From NCBI RefSeq assembly GCF_002874965.1, contig NZ_CP025624.1:4340001-4404000 (forward strand): 64,000 nucleotides of DNA, in the 5' to 3' direction. The translations under genes and the position numbers were made by a program. Within the stretch, counting starts at the first letter, position 1. Each line of letters opens with the position of its first letter. Below the pieces are notes generated by a model. It was not told the origin of the DNA and did not search any database. It saw only the letters and a list, made by a program, of their open reading frames with translations. The stretch is from Pseudomonas sp. NC02. GTDB taxonomy: Bacteria > Pseudomonadota > Gammaproteobacteria > Pseudomonadales > Pseudomonadaceae. Below are positions 48,037-57,403 of the stretch, in pieces.

Positions 48037-49047
48037 CTATCGCGAAATTATTTCCTGGCTACCGTCCGGCAAGGTGCGCAAGGCCACCGGAAGAATGTGC
48101 GGCAAGGCCTTGAGCAAGGCGTCGGTGTCGGTGGATTTGAACACGCTGGTCAAGCGCAGGTTGCTCACCGCGGGCGCGCTGACCCGCAAAGGTTGCTCGC
48201 GGTAACGTGAGACCTCCCGAGCCACTTCGCCGAGAGTGGCGTTGTTGAACACCAGTTTGCCGGTGCGCCAGGCCGTGAGCTCTTCAGGGTTGACGGCGTA
48301 GGCAGCCGCCACCTGGCCCCGGGTATCCACATGGGTGCCCCGACCGGCCGTGAGCATCACGATGTCATCGGATGAGCGCCCTTGCACTTTGACCGTACCG
48401 GCCTCGACCACCACGCGGGTCTGGTCGTCATCGCGGCGCACGTCGAAACGCGTACCGGTGACCGTCACCTGCCCTGCCCCGGCGTCCACCACGAAGGGCC
48501 GGCTGGTGTCGTGCTCGACGCTGAACATGGCCTCGCCCTGCTTGAGCTCGATGCCGCGCTGGCCTTTTACATAGTGCACGGCCACCACGCTGCGGCTGTT
48601 CAAGTCCATCAGCGAGCCGTCGGGCAACGCCACCTGCCGGCGCTCCCCCAACGCAGTGCGGAACTCGGCGTTGTACGTCGCCGGATGATCCAGGCCACTG
48701 AACAACCCCAGGCCCAGGGCCACCGCCAGCACACTTGCAGCCACTGCATAACGCAGCACGGGCCGGCGCTTCGCACGCGGCTGCGGGGCATCGCACAACG
48801 CCTGCAAGCGCGCCTTGGGCACCAGGTCGGTGGCACTCCACAAACCTTGCAGCACATCAAATTCGTACTGGTGCTCGGCATGCTCTGCACGCCAGGCATC
48901 AAAACGCTCGCGTTCTTCTGCGCTCAATGGGCTGTCCTGCACACGCACAAACCATTGCGCCGCCTCGTCGCGGGCCGTCGCGCTGCCGCAGGCACACTCA
49001 CGGGTATCCATCATGGAAGATCCTGTTTCAAAGCGGGCATTGGTCAT
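48037..49047 (-). CDS. fecR: FecR-type anti-sigma regulator
   Basis: Inner-membrane regulator that holds FecI and takes the signal from the FecA STN domain; 336 residues. It has an N-terminal DUF4880-like part (DEAAQWFVRVQDSPLSAEERERFDAW), one membrane segment (about 100-118) and a periplasmic FecR domain (RQVALPDGSLMDLNSRSVV, VVDAGAGQVTVTGTRFDVR), with a C-terminal STN-like contact part. The start overlaps fecI by 4 bp; an ATG pair 11-12 codons later is possible. Confidence 0.9.
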   Translation of the reverse strand: MTNARFETGSSMMDTRECACGSATARDEAAQWFVRVQDSPLSAEERERFDAWRAEHAEHQYEFDVLQGLWSATDLVPKARLQALCDAPQPRAKRRPVLRYAVAASVLAVALGLGLFSGLDHPATYNAEFRTALGERRQVALPDGSLMDLNSRSVVAVHYVKGQRGIELKQGEAMFSVEHDTSRPFVVDAGAGQVTVTGTRFDVRRDDDQTRVVVEAGTVKVQGRSSDDIVMLTAGRGTHVDTRGQVAAAYAVNPEELTAWRTGKLVFNNATLGEVAREVSRYREQPLRVSAPAVSNLRLTSVFKSTDTDALLKALPHILPVALRTLPDGSQEIISR

Positions 49048-49547
49048 GGTGCCATCGCATCCAGGCGGTCACGTAGATGCCGCAGGGTGCGGATCATATA
49101 CTTTTCCACCATGTTTTTAGACAGGCCCAGGCGTTCGGCGATTTCCTGCTGGGTCAGGCCCTCGATTTTCTGCCAGATGAAAATCTTGCGGCAATTGAGC
49201 GGCAGCTCGGCCAGGGCTCGCTCGATGGAATCCGCCAGCTGGATCGCGTGCATGAAATGCTCCGGGTCGCCACTGTGGGGCGAACTCTGATCAAAGGCTT
49301 CCAGGGCCATCGCCTCCCGCCGGTCCTCGCGGCGATAGGCGTCAACGGCGATATTGCGCGCCGTTTGATGCAGATAGGCGCGAGGTTGCTCAACCTTGGT
49401 GGCGCTGGATTCAAGCACCCGCACAAAAGTGTCGTGGGCCAGGTCTTCGGCCTGCTGACGGTTTCTCAGGCGGCGCGTCCAGGTCCCGATCAACTCTTCG
49501 TAGTGCTCGAAAAAGCCTGTTCTGCGGGGCGGCTGAGGAGTCATCAA
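49044..49547 (-). CDS. fecI: FecI-type ECF sigma factor
   Basis: Extracytoplasmic-function sigma factor of the iron-starvation group, 167 residues. Region 2 shows AEDLAHDTFVRVLES and PRAYLHQTARNIAVDAYRR; region 4 shows LPLNCRKIFIWQKIEGLTQQEIAERLGLSKNMVEKYMIR. It should direct transcription of fecA when FecR is signalled. It heads the fecI-fecR-fecA run. A Fur-box-like palindrome lies 26 bp upstream. Confidence 0.92.
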   Translation of the reverse strand: MMTPQPPRRTGFFEHYEELIGTWTRRLRNRQQAEDLAHDTFVRVLESSATKVEQPRAYLHQTARNIAVDAYRREDRREAMALEAFDQSSPHSGDPEHFMHAIQLADSIERALAELPLNCRKIFIWQKIEGLTQQEIAERLGLSKNMVEKYMIRTLRHLRDRLDAMAP

Positions 49548-49572
49548 GGAAGCACTGGGGAGGCGGGGTGTG

Positions 49573-49591
49573 AATAGTAATGCTTCCTATT
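49573..49591 (-). promoter_or_regulatory. candidate Fur box upstream of fecI
   Basis: A 19-bp A/T-rich imperfect palindrome with AATAG / CTATT arms, most inner positions also pairing. Size and place fit a Fur site, since FecI-type genes are normally Fur-repressed, but the match to the Fur consensus GATAATGATAATCATTATC is only partial. Confidence 0.4.
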
Positions 49592-49611
49592 AAGTGGAGC
49601 AATGCTACCCG

Positions 49612-51360
49612 TCAGCTATCAATCACCCGCTGCAAATGAATCGCCAACTCCGTGGCAAACCGCCGTTCCGGCGTTTCCACATCAATCCCGAACAACTCCT
49701 GGATCCGCGCCAGCCGGTAGCGCAGCGTCGTCACATGCACTCCCATCGCGTCCGCGCATGCCTGGCTGCGGCAGCTATCCCGCAGATACGCCGTCAGGGT
49801 TTCCAGGTACGGCGTCTGGTGCTTGCGGTCATGGGCGAGCATGGCGCCAACGCTGTCGTTGACGAAGGTGCGGATGTCTTCTCCGCCCACGGCCGCGACG
49901 AAGATCGGGATCGGCCCGAAATCCTGATCGGAGATCGGCCCGCTGCGGCCGAACGAGCGGGCAATCTCGATCAGCCGCCGGCAGCGCTCCCACGCGGCAG
50001 GATAATCCGCCAGCGCCCGGCACACCCCGCTGGCCAGCAGGATCGGCTCGGCACCCAGGTAGTGCGCCAGGTCATCGGTAATCTGCCGTTTGATTTTGCT
50101 CAAGCGCTCGCCTTCCGCCGGCACCAGGCACACCAAACCGTTGTCGACAATGATCACCGTGGCCTGCATCCCTGCACGCTGCAGGATGCGCGCGACGTTG
50201 TGGTGCAGGTTCTTCGCCTCCCGGGCCTTGGCGCCGTAGTCGACGATGATCATCTGCTGCGCGGTGCTGAAGCTGATGCCCAGCCGCTGGGCGCGCTGCT
50301 GGATGTCATCGGCATCGCGCCAGCGGCCCTCGAGCACTTCGAGCAGCAGCTCGGTCTGGGTCCGGGTTTCAAAACGAAAGCGGATAAAACTGCGCATCAT
50401 CTGCACGCTCAAGGCGAACTTGGCGCTTTCCAGCATCAGCAGGTCCAGCTCGTTGACCGGCGCCGCCACCGGGAACAGCACCAGCGCGCCCACCAGTTCG
50501 TGGTCGACCATCAACGGTTCGATCTGCGCCCGCAGGGTGAACTGGCGCTGGCCATCGTCGAGGAACAGGTTGACCGTACTGCGCAGGGCGCTGCGCAAAC
50601 TTTCCTGGGCGGCCTTGGTGATCTGCACGCTGAGCACCCCGGCGACTGCGGCCTGCCAGGCATTGTCGTCAAACAATGCGGGATCCGGGGAACGCCCCGC
50701 CACCACCTGGTTGGCGGTGAAGTCCACGGCGATCACCGGGTTGGGCAACTGGTCGCCGACCATCAGCGACAACGATGTCACCGAACCGCCGCCCAATACG
50801 TGTTCAAGCATCGTGGTATGCACATGCAACGCCTGCTGCAGGCGCTCGGCGGCGCGGCGTTCGGCTTCCAGCTGGCGCTGGCGCTCCACGGCAATGGCGC
50901 CCAGGTGGATGATCATGCCGAGGAACACCCGGTCTTCTTCCGAAACGTCCATCAGCGTGCGGGAAATCACACTGAGCACCATGGGCCGGCCGTCGAAGTC
51001 GGTGCAGTTCATCGGCATCACCATCACCGTGCGGTAATCGCGCTCCAGGGATTCGCGGCGGTAGCCGGGGTACTCGCATTCGCGCACATCGCGGATGAAC
51101 ACCGCCTCGTTGCGTTGCAGGGCGGTCATCACCGGGCTGGAAGACAGCTCCCAGCAATCCACCAGCGGGCGCTGCACCAGGGTCGGGTCATGGCGGGCGA
51201 TCACGTGGCCGAAGCCGGCGTCCATGTCGATGGCCATGATCGAACTCATGGTCCAGTGGGTGTGGCGGCAACTGGCGTACACCAACTGGTGCAGCATCGA
51301 CTGCAGGTCACCGCCGGAGTTGATCTGACTGGCCACATCGCGCAACGACAGTATCTGCAT
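49612..51360 (-). CDS. PucR/CdaR-like regulator with GAF-type sensor domain
   Basis: Transcription factor of 582 residues from ATG 51360. The N-terminal 180 residues look GAF-like (SIMAIDMDAGFGHVIARHDP, GMIIHLGAIAVERQRQLEAERRAAERL). The middle is CdaR/GGDEF-like and the C-terminal helix-turn-helix is of the PucR type (CRSQACADAMGVHVTTLRYRLARIQELFGID). GTG 51381 or TTG 51372 in the same frame are alternative starts. It is divergent from the catabolic cluster at 51550 and is its most likely activator. Confidence 0.82.
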   Translation of the reverse strand: MQILSLRDVASQINSGGDLQSMLHQLVYASCRHTHWTMSSIMAIDMDAGFGHVIARHDPTLVQRPLVDCWELSSSPVMTALQRNEAVFIRDVRECEYPGYRRESLERDYRTVMVMPMNCTDFDGRPMVLSVISRTLMDVSEEDRVFLGMIIHLGAIAVERQRQLEAERRAAERLQQALHVHTTMLEHVLGGGSVTSLSLMVGDQLPNPVIAVDFTANQVVAGRSPDPALFDDNAWQAAVAGVLSVQITKAAQESLRSALRSTVNLFLDDGQRQFTLRAQIEPLMVDHELVGALVLFPVAAPVNELDLLMLESAKFALSVQMMRSFIRFRFETRTQTELLLEVLEGRWRDADDIQQRAQRLGISFSTAQQMIIVDYGAKAREAKNLHHNVARILQRAGMQATVIIVDNGLVCLVPAEGERLSKIKRQITDDLAHYLGAEPILLASGVCRALADYPAAWERCRRLIEIARSFGRSGPISDQDFGPIPIFVAAVGGEDIRTFVNDSVGAMLAHDRKHQTPYLETLTAYLRDSCRSQACADAMGVHVTTLRYRLARIQELFGIDVETPERRFATELAIHLQRVIDS

Positions 51361-51549
51361 TTCTCGATTCAAGGCGCTCACCCGAACATGGAGGTCACGG
51401 CAGCCACGTTGCCTGCCAGGCCCGCCTGATACTTGCTCCGGTTCAGAGCAATGTCCAGTGGATTTGCACTGCGTAACCACGGAAGACGCTGCTGCCCAAC
51501 GCTCCTAGCCTAAGGCCACAACCAACAGCCAAAAGGGCGACGAGTGATC

Positions 51550-52149
51550 ATGAATCTGGAAAATCTGGGCGTCAGGAAGTACTGCACCTTTATCGAAGAA
51601 ACCTTTATCGAAGGCGGCAAGGACGCCGGCAAACCGATCACCCTGATCGTGGTGGCAGCCGTGTTGAAAAACCCTTGGGCCGGCCAGGGCTTCGTCGAAA
51701 ACCTGCGTCCGGAAATCCTGCGCCTGGCCCCCGGCCTGGGCCATGAGATGACCCGTCGCCTGATCGCCCTGATGCCCGGGGGCAAGGTCGAAGCCTTCGG
51801 CAAGGCGGCGGCTGTCGGGGTCAACGGCGAAATCGAACACGCCTCGGGCCTGATCCACACCCTGCGCTTCGGCAACCTGTTCCGCGAAGCCGTGGAAGGC
51901 ACCGCCTACTTGAGCTTCACCAACACCCGCAATGCACCGGGCGCCCTGCTTTCGCTGCCGATGGTGCACAAAAGCGAAACCGGCAAGCGCTCGCACTTTC
52001 TCACCGCCAACTTCCAGGTCGCCGATGCCCCGGGCCCCGACGAAGTGCTGATCGCCATCGGCGCCAGCGACGGCTCCCGTGCCCACCCACGGATTGCCGA
52101 CCGCTACCAGGACATGGCCGAGATGGAAGCGGAACAACCCAAGGACTGA
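51550..52149 (+). CDS. amino acid synthesis (PF06684-type) family protein
   Basis: A 199-residue protein of the family named amino acid synthesis, whose reaction is not well defined. Typical stretches are KPITLIVVAAVLKNPWAGQGFVENL, GKVEAFGKAAAVGVNGEIEHASGLIHT, and the hydrophilic end GSRAHPRIADRYQDM. In many genomes it travels with flavin-dependent monooxygenases and aldehyde dehydrogenases, as here. ATG 51550 was chosen; a GTG two codons earlier is possible. A REP pair follows, before the flavin reductase. Confidence 0.8.
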   Translation: MNLENLGVRKYCTFIEETFIEGGKDAGKPITLIVVAAVLKNPWAGQGFVENLRPEILRLAPGLGHEMTRRLIALMPGGKVEAFGKAAAVGVNGEIEHASGLIHTLRFGNLFREAVEGTAYLSFTNTRNAPGALLSLPMVHKSETGKRSHFLTANFQVADAPGPDEVLIAIGASDGSRAHPRIADRYQDMAEMEAEQPKD

Positions 52150-52176
52150 CGTCTGGCTGAAGAACGACGCTCAATT

Positions 52177-52303
52177 GTGGCGAGGGAGCTTGCTCCCGCT
52201 GGGTCGCGGAGCGGCCCCATGAGCCCCGCCATGGTCCGCCTGAAAGAACCCGGTTGCCGTTGTGGGGCTGCTTCGCAGCCCTGCGGGAGCAAGCTCCCTC
52301 GCC
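52177..52303. repeat. REP inverted pair, family B
   Basis: GTGGCGAGGGAGCTTGCTCCC on the left and GGGAGCAAGCTCCCTCGCC on the right, in inverted orientation with a second inner GC-rich pair. It fills most of the 298-bp gap between the PF06684-type gene and the flavin reductase; the remaining 140 bp must hold the promoter of the next gene, if any, but none is clear. Confidence 0.9.
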
Positions 52304-52447
52304 AAAGCGTTGATGTTTGCCACAGAAATGCCGGAGCACTGCGAAACGAAGCAAAACTTTCGTCTTCGCTACCATTTTTCGACGCAAGCCCACGGTTTCC
52401 CTTGCTCGTAGGCTTGCTTCACACCACAAGAACAAAGGAGTACCCCG

Positions 52448-53395
52448 ATGCCGAGCACCGCGATCAGCGCCAACGTTGCAGCCGTCGATCCGGGCGCCTT
52501 GCGCCAGGCCTTCGGCACCTTCGTCACCGGCGTCACCGTCATCACCACCCATGACACCGATGGCAACCCGCGCGGCATGACCGCCAATTCGTTTACCTCG
52601 GTGTCCCTCGACCCGCCGCTGCTGCTGGTGTGCGTGGGCAAGTCGGCCGCCAGCTACACCGCGTTTGCCAGCACCGAACAGTTTGCCGTGAACCTGTTGC
52701 ACGAAGGCCAGGTGGACGTCTCCGGGACCTTCGCCTCCAAGTCGCCAGACAAATTCCACACCGTCAACCACGACACCGTGCACACCGGCGCACCGATCCT
52801 CACCGACAGCCTGACCTGGTTCGACTGCAGCGTGCACCAGCGCATCGAAGCCGGCGACCACCTGGTGCTGATCGGCCAGGTCCGCGCCTTCGGCACCAGC
52901 CCCAAGCTGCCGCTGTGCTTCTGCCGGGGCCGCTACGCGAACATCCAGGACCCGCTGCCGGCCAGTTGGCTGGACTCCCACAAGATGATCATCGGCTACC
53001 TGATCGAAGCCGGCGACGCGATCCTGTTTCGCGCCGATGGCCAGGGCGGCTGGACGCTGCCGGTGGCCGGCAAGCGCAAGGGTTTTATCGACGCCGGCGA
53101 CAGCTCGCTGCCGGTGGAGCTGGAATCGACCTTCCTGTACTCGGCGTTCGATGTCGACGACACCGACCCCGGCTACCTGATCTACCGCGCCCAGCTCGGC
53201 CCGTTCGACGCCGAGCTGCCCGACACCCTGCGCTTCTTCCCGCTGGACGCGTTGCCCATCGAGCAGATGCCGGTCAACGAACTGCGCTCGGTGGTGCGCC
53301 GCTATGCCCGCGAGCGCCAGAACCAGCAGTTCGGCATCTACACCGGCTCTGCCGCCAGCGGCCGCATCGCGATGCTCGAAAACGCGCCCCTTTGA
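52448..53395 (+). CDS. flavin reductase with extra C-terminal Nudix-like domain
   Basis: FMN reductase partner for a two-component monooxygenase, 315 residues. Residues 15-170 match the flavin reductase-like domain (LRQAFGTFVTGVTVITT, GMTANSFTSVSLDPPLLLVCV, FAVNLL, FDCSVHQRIEAGDHLVLIGQV). Residues 175-315 are an extension that looks like a degenerate Nudix fold (WTLPVAGK, ELESTFLYSAFDV, RFFPLDALPIEQM) without a Nudix box. It probably supplies reduced FMN to the luciferase-like enzyme two genes later. The aldehyde dehydrogenase follows after 22 bp. Confidence 0.8.
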   Translation: MPSTAISANVAAVDPGALRQAFGTFVTGVTVITTHDTDGNPRGMTANSFTSVSLDPPLLLVCVGKSAASYTAFASTEQFAVNLLHEGQVDVSGTFASKSPDKFHTVNHDTVHTGAPILTDSLTWFDCSVHQRIEAGDHLVLIGQVRAFGTSPKLPLCFCRGRYANIQDPLPASWLDSHKMIIGYLIEAGDAILFRADGQGGWTLPVAGKRKGFIDAGDSSLPVELESTFLYSAFDVDDTDPGYLIYRAQLGPFDAELPDTLRFFPLDALPIEQMPVNELRSVVRRYARERQNQQFGIYTGSAASGRIAMLENAPL

Positions 53396-53417
53396 CACGC
53401 ACCTACAGGACTCCTGC

Positions 53418-54929
53418 ATGAAAACCACGGTCAGCGCCCTTGAGGGCAACCGCCTCAACCTGTTTATCGACGGTCGCTTTGTCGCTCCCGACAGCGGCAG
53501 CTATGTCGACAGTTTCGACCCCACCACCGGCCAGTCCTGGTACCAGTTCGCCCAGGCCGATGCCGGCGACGTGGCCCGCGCCGTCGCTTCCGCCCACAAG
53601 ACCTTCAACGACCCGCAGTGGCGCAACATGACGCCCACCGCACGCGGCAAATTGTTGTATCGCCTGGCCCAACTGGTGGCCGAGCACGCCGAAGAACTGG
53701 CGCTGCTGGAAACCCGCGACAACGGCAAGCTGCTGCGGGAAATGCGCGCGCAAATGAGCGCCCTGCCCGATGCCTACGTCTACTTCGCCGGCATGGCCGA
53801 CAAGCTGCAAGGCGAGGTGATCCCGGTCAACAAGCTCAACCAGCTCAACTACAGCAGCCGCGAGCCGTTGGGCGTGGTCGGCATGATCACCCCGTGGAAC
53901 TCGCCGCTGATGCTGCTCACCGGCACCCTCGCACCGTGCCTGGCCATCGGCAACACGGTGGTGATCAAGCCCTCGGAACACGCCAGCGCCTCCACACTGG
54001 CGCTGGCCGAACTGATCATCGAAGCCGGCTTCCCGGCGGGTGTGGTCAACGTAGTCACCGGCAACGGCGCCGTCACCGGCGAGGCCCTGACCCGCCATCC
54101 CGACATCGCCAAATACGTGTTCACCGGCAGCACCGAAACCGGTCGGCGTATCGCTGGCAACGCCGCCAATAACCTGGTGCCGTGCCAGATGGAACTGGGC
54201 GGCAAATCGCCCCACGTGGTGTTTGCCGATGTGGATATCGAGAAGGCCGTGAACGGCGTGGTCTCCGGGATCTTCGCCGCCGCCGGGCAAAGTTGCGTGG
54301 CCGGTTCGCGCTGCTTTGTCGAAGCGCCGATCTACGACAAGTTCGTCGAGGCCCTGGTGGCCCGCACCCAACAGATCAGCGTCGGCCACCCGATGGAAGA
54401 ACACACCGACATCGGCCCGCTGGCCCTGCAAGCCCAACTGCAAAAGCTCGAAGGCTACATCGCCAGCGGCGCCCAACAAGGCGCGCAGATCGCCGTCGGC
54501 GGCAAGCGCCCCAGCGCCGCGCACCTGTCCGAAGGCTGGTACTTCGAGCCCACGGTGATGGCCAACGCCACCAACGACATGCCGTTCATGCGCGACGAAT
54601 TGTTCGGTCCGGTAGTGGGTGTGATGCCCTTCACCACCGAAGAGCAAATGCTCAGCCTGGCCAACGATACCCACTACGGCCTGGCGTCCGGAATCTGGAC
54701 CCAGAACATCGACCGCGCGATGCGCTTTGCCAACCGCATCGACGCCGGCACGGTGTGGATCAACACCTACCGCAGCTCGGCCTACATGTCCGCCAACGGC
54801 GGCTTCAAGCACAGCGGATATGGCCGTCGCGGCGGCTTTGACGTGATGCGCGAATTTTCCCGGGCCAAGAACGTGGTCATCGATTACTCCGGCGAAATGC
54901 AGGACCCCTTCGTCATTCGCCTGCGCTGA
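53418..54929 (+). CDS. NAD(P)-dependent aldehyde dehydrogenase
   Basis: Aldehyde dehydrogenase of 503 residues, predicted to oxidise the aldehyde made by ring-opening in this cluster. Seen are PWNSPLML, IKPSEHASAS, the FTGSTETGR loop of the cofactor site, ELGGKSPHVVF with the general-base glutamate, and the catalytic cysteine in AAGQSCVAGSR. The ATG follows AGGACTCCTGC. It sits between the flavin reductase and the luciferase-like oxygenase with short spacers, so it belongs to the same operon. Confidence 0.88.
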   Translation: MKTTVSALEGNRLNLFIDGRFVAPDSGSYVDSFDPTTGQSWYQFAQADAGDVARAVASAHKTFNDPQWRNMTPTARGKLLYRLAQLVAEHAEELALLETRDNGKLLREMRAQMSALPDAYVYFAGMADKLQGEVIPVNKLNQLNYSSREPLGVVGMITPWNSPLMLLTGTLAPCLAIGNTVVIKPSEHASASTLALAELIIEAGFPAGVVNVVTGNGAVTGEALTRHPDIAKYVFTGSTETGRRIAGNAANNLVPCQMELGGKSPHVVFADVDIEKAVNGVVSGIFAAAGQSCVAGSRCFVEAPIYDKFVEALVARTQQISVGHPMEEHTDIGPLALQAQLQKLEGYIASGAQQGAQIAVGGKRPSAAHLSEGWYFEPTVMANATNDMPFMRDELFGPVVGVMPFTTEEQMLSLANDTHYGLASGIWTQNIDRAMRFANRIDAGTVWINTYRSSAYMSANGGFKHSGYGRRGGFDVMREFSRAKNVVIDYSGEMQDPFVIRLR

Positions 54930-54947
54930 TTATTCAAGGAGCATCTT

Positions 54948-56024
54948 ATGAAATTCGCCGTATCCCTGAGCATGGAACGCTTCTCGCCAGACGTGCCGAT
55001 GCAGACCGTCATGGCCAACCTGCTGGAGCTGGCAAAGATCGCCGATGCCGGCGGCTTTGAAACCCTGTGGACCTCCGAACACCACACCCTGGAATGCACC
55101 ATCGCGCCCAACCCGTTCCAGACCCTGACCTGGCTCGGCCAGCACACCGAGCGTATCCGCCTGGGCACCGCAACCCTCGCTGCCGCCTATTGGCATCCGA
55201 TCCGCCTTGCCGGTGAAGCCGCGCTGTGTGATCACCTGACCCACGGCCGCCTGGAATTCGGCATCGCCCGCGGTTCCTACCAGTACGAGTTCGACCGCAT
55301 GACCCCCGGCCTGCAACAGCAGGAAGGTGTGGGCTACATGAAGGAACTGGTGCCGGCGGTGCAAAAGCTCTGGACCGGCGACTACGCCCACGACGGCCAC
55401 TACTGGAAATTCCCGCAGACCGCCGCCGTACCGAAGCCGCTGCAAAAAGGCCACCCGCCGATCTGGGTCGCCGCACGGGACCCGGGCACCTTCGACTGGG
55501 CAGTGAGCATTGGCGCCAACATCCTGTCCACCCCGCTCTCGCTGCCGGCGGCCGAAATCGCGGTGCTCGGCGAAAAATTCAACAAGGCCGTGGCCGACAA
55601 CCCCCACGTGCCGCGCCCGCGCTTCATGATGCAGCGCCGCACCTGCGTGTACGCCAACGCCAACGACTGGGAACTGCCGGTCAAGCACAGCATGGATTTT
55701 GGCCGCGCCTTCGAGAACCTGATGCAGAACATCGGCACCGTGCACAACGGCTTCCCCGAGCCGGTGCCGTTTGAAAGCGTGCGCGGCAAAGACAACTACA
55801 ACCCGGAAAACCTGCGGCGCAACTTGATGTTCGGCACCCCGGAAGAAATCATCGAAAAGCTGCTCGACTACGAAGCCGCCGGTGTCGACCAGTATTGCCT
55901 GGGCCTGACCTTCAACTTGCCGTTCGAACTGCAGAAGCAGACCCTGCGCCTGTTCATCGATGAAGTGATGCCATTCTTCGCCGAGCGCGAACGCGCCAGA
56001 CAACGCAACCAGGTCAGCGCGTGA
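54948..56024 (+). CDS. LLM-class (bacterial luciferase-like) flavin-dependent monooxygenase
   Basis: Oxygenase component of a two-component FMN system, 358 residues, luciferase-like TIM barrel. Typical stretches are GGFETLWTSEHH, RIRLGTATLAAAYWHPIRLAGEAALCDHLTHGRLEFGIARGSY and PPIWVAARDPGTFDWAV. With the flavin reductase upstream it should insert oxygen into the pathway substrate, possibly opening an N-heterocycle. AAGGAGC precedes the ATG; the stop shares one base with the start of the hydrolase gene. Confidence 0.87.
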   Translation: MKFAVSLSMERFSPDVPMQTVMANLLELAKIADAGGFETLWTSEHHTLECTIAPNPFQTLTWLGQHTERIRLGTATLAAAYWHPIRLAGEAALCDHLTHGRLEFGIARGSYQYEFDRMTPGLQQQEGVGYMKELVPAVQKLWTGDYAHDGHYWKFPQTAAVPKPLQKGHPPIWVAARDPGTFDWAVSIGANILSTPLSLPAAEIAVLGEKFNKAVADNPHVPRPRFMMQRRTCVYANANDWELPVKHSMDFGRAFENLMQNIGTVHNGFPEPVPFESVRGKDNYNPENLRRNLMFGTPEEIIEKLLDYEAAGVDQYCLGLTFNLPFELQKQTLRLFIDEVMPFFAERERARQRNQVSA

Positions 56025-56836
56025 TGGGCCAGGCACAACGTTTCAGCGTGGCCAACGTCACGCTCAATTATCGCCTGGACGGGCATGGACCGCGCCCGCT
56101 GGTGTGCATCCATGGCGTGGGTTCCAGCCTTGAGGCGTGGGCTGAAACGGTGGCGGGTCTGCAGGAGCAATTCACCGTGCTGACCTTCGACCTGCGCGGC
56201 CACGGCCAGTCGTCCCGCACGCCCGGGCGTTATGAGATTGATCATTTGGTGGGTGAGGCGCTGGCCCTGGCGGATCACGTGGGCTTCAAGCAGTTCGACC
56301 TGGCCGGGTTCTCGTTGGGCGGGCTGATCGCCCAACGCATGGCCCTGACTCATCCGTCGCGGGTTCACCGGTTGGTGCTGCTGTCGACCGTCGCCGGGCG
56401 TAACGCCGAGGAGCGCGAGCGGGTACACGCGCGCCTCGCCGCCTTGCAGGCCGGGGAGCCGGTGGCTCACTACGAGGCATCGCTGTCGCGTTGGCTGACC
56501 GAGGATTTTCAGGCGCGCAATCCCGAGGCTGTTACCCGTCTGCGCCAACTGAATGCCGACAACGACCCGGGCTGTTATGCCGCGGCGTATCGCATCCTGG
56601 CCGAGTCGGATTTCGGCGAACAGCTGTCACGGATCCGCTGCCCCACGCTGATTGCCACCGGTGCCGAAGACGCCGGCTCCAACCCACGGATGGCGACGTT
56701 CATGCACGATCGCATCGAGGGTTCGCAACTGCGGATTCTGCCTGGGCTGCGCCATTGCATCCTGATCGAGGCGCCGCAACAGGTGGCCGCCCTGATACGC
56801 GATTTTCTAACCCCTTCGGAGACTCACCATGGATAA
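56024..56836 (+). CDS. alpha/beta hydrolase
   Basis: Alpha/beta-fold hydrolase of 270 residues with HGVGSSLEAW (oxyanion region), the nucleophile elbow GFSLGG, the acid in ATGAEDAGSN and the catalytic histidine in GLRHCILIE. In the proposed pathway it would cleave an amide or enamine after oxidation. The start ATG overlaps the oxygenase stop by one base (TGATG); a GTG codon just before it is also possible. The stop overlaps the next gene by 8 bp. Confidence 0.85.
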   Translation: MGQAQRFSVANVTLNYRLDGHGPRPLVCIHGVGSSLEAWAETVAGLQEQFTVLTFDLRGHGQSSRTPGRYEIDHLVGEALALADHVGFKQFDLAGFSLGGLIAQRMALTHPSRVHRLVLLSTVAGRNAEERERVHARLAALQAGEPVAHYEASLSRWLTEDFQARNPEAVTRLRQLNADNDPGCYAAAYRILAESDFGEQLSRIRCPTLIATGAEDAGSNPRMATFMHDRIEGSQLRILPGLRHCILIEAPQQVAALIRDFLTPSETHHG

Positions 56837-57224
56837 ATCATTGCAGGCCCAAGGCGAAAGCGTTCGCCGCCAAGTCCTCGGGGATAGCTACGTCGACCAG
56901 GCCCTGGGCCGCGCCGACGACTTTTCCCGGCCCTTCCAGGCGGTGCTCAACGAGTACTGCTGGGGCATGGTCTGGACCGACGACAGCCTGGACCTCAAGC
57001 AACGCAGTCTGCTCAACCTGGGAATGCTCGCGGCGCTGGGGCGCATGGACGAATTCGGTACGCATTTCTGCGGCGCCCTGCGCAACGGACTGAGCGACGA
57101 CGAACTGCGCGCCGCCCTCGTGCAGATCGCGGTGTACTGCGGCGTGCCGGCGGGTGTCGAGGCGTTTCGCGTGGCCCGCAAAGCCCGGGAAAGCATGGCT
57201 CCATCGGATTCAACGACCGGTTGA
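56829..57224 (+). CDS. carboxymuconolactone decarboxylase (CMD) family protein
   Basis: A 131-residue helical CMD-family protein (VLNEYCWGMVWTDDSLDLKQRSLLNLGMLAALGRMDEFGTHF; LVQIAVYCGVPAGVEAF). The pattern is like PcaC-type decarboxylases rather than AhpD, since there is no CxxC. It might act on a ring-opened or lactone product. It ends the enzyme part of the cluster; a 179-bp gap without clear signals leads to the ABC importer genes. Confidence 0.85.
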   Translation: MDKSLQAQGESVRRQVLGDSYVDQALGRADDFSRPFQAVLNEYCWGMVWTDDSLDLKQRSLLNLGMLAALGRMDEFGTHFCGALRNGLSDDELRAALVQIAVYCGVPAGVEAFRVARKARESMAPSDSTTG

Positions 57225-57403
57225 CGCCCAACCCTTGCACTCGCCACACCGCTCATGCTGTAAGTGCCTTGGCACCACAACAAGAAATTTTTGCGACTGC
57301 GCCTTGCGTCGCCTTAGCTCGAAGATTTTTAACTGCCAGTAGCCCAAAAATTTCTATTGATGAAGTTTTCCGCAGATTGCAAAACAACAATTGGAGGCAA
57401 TTG

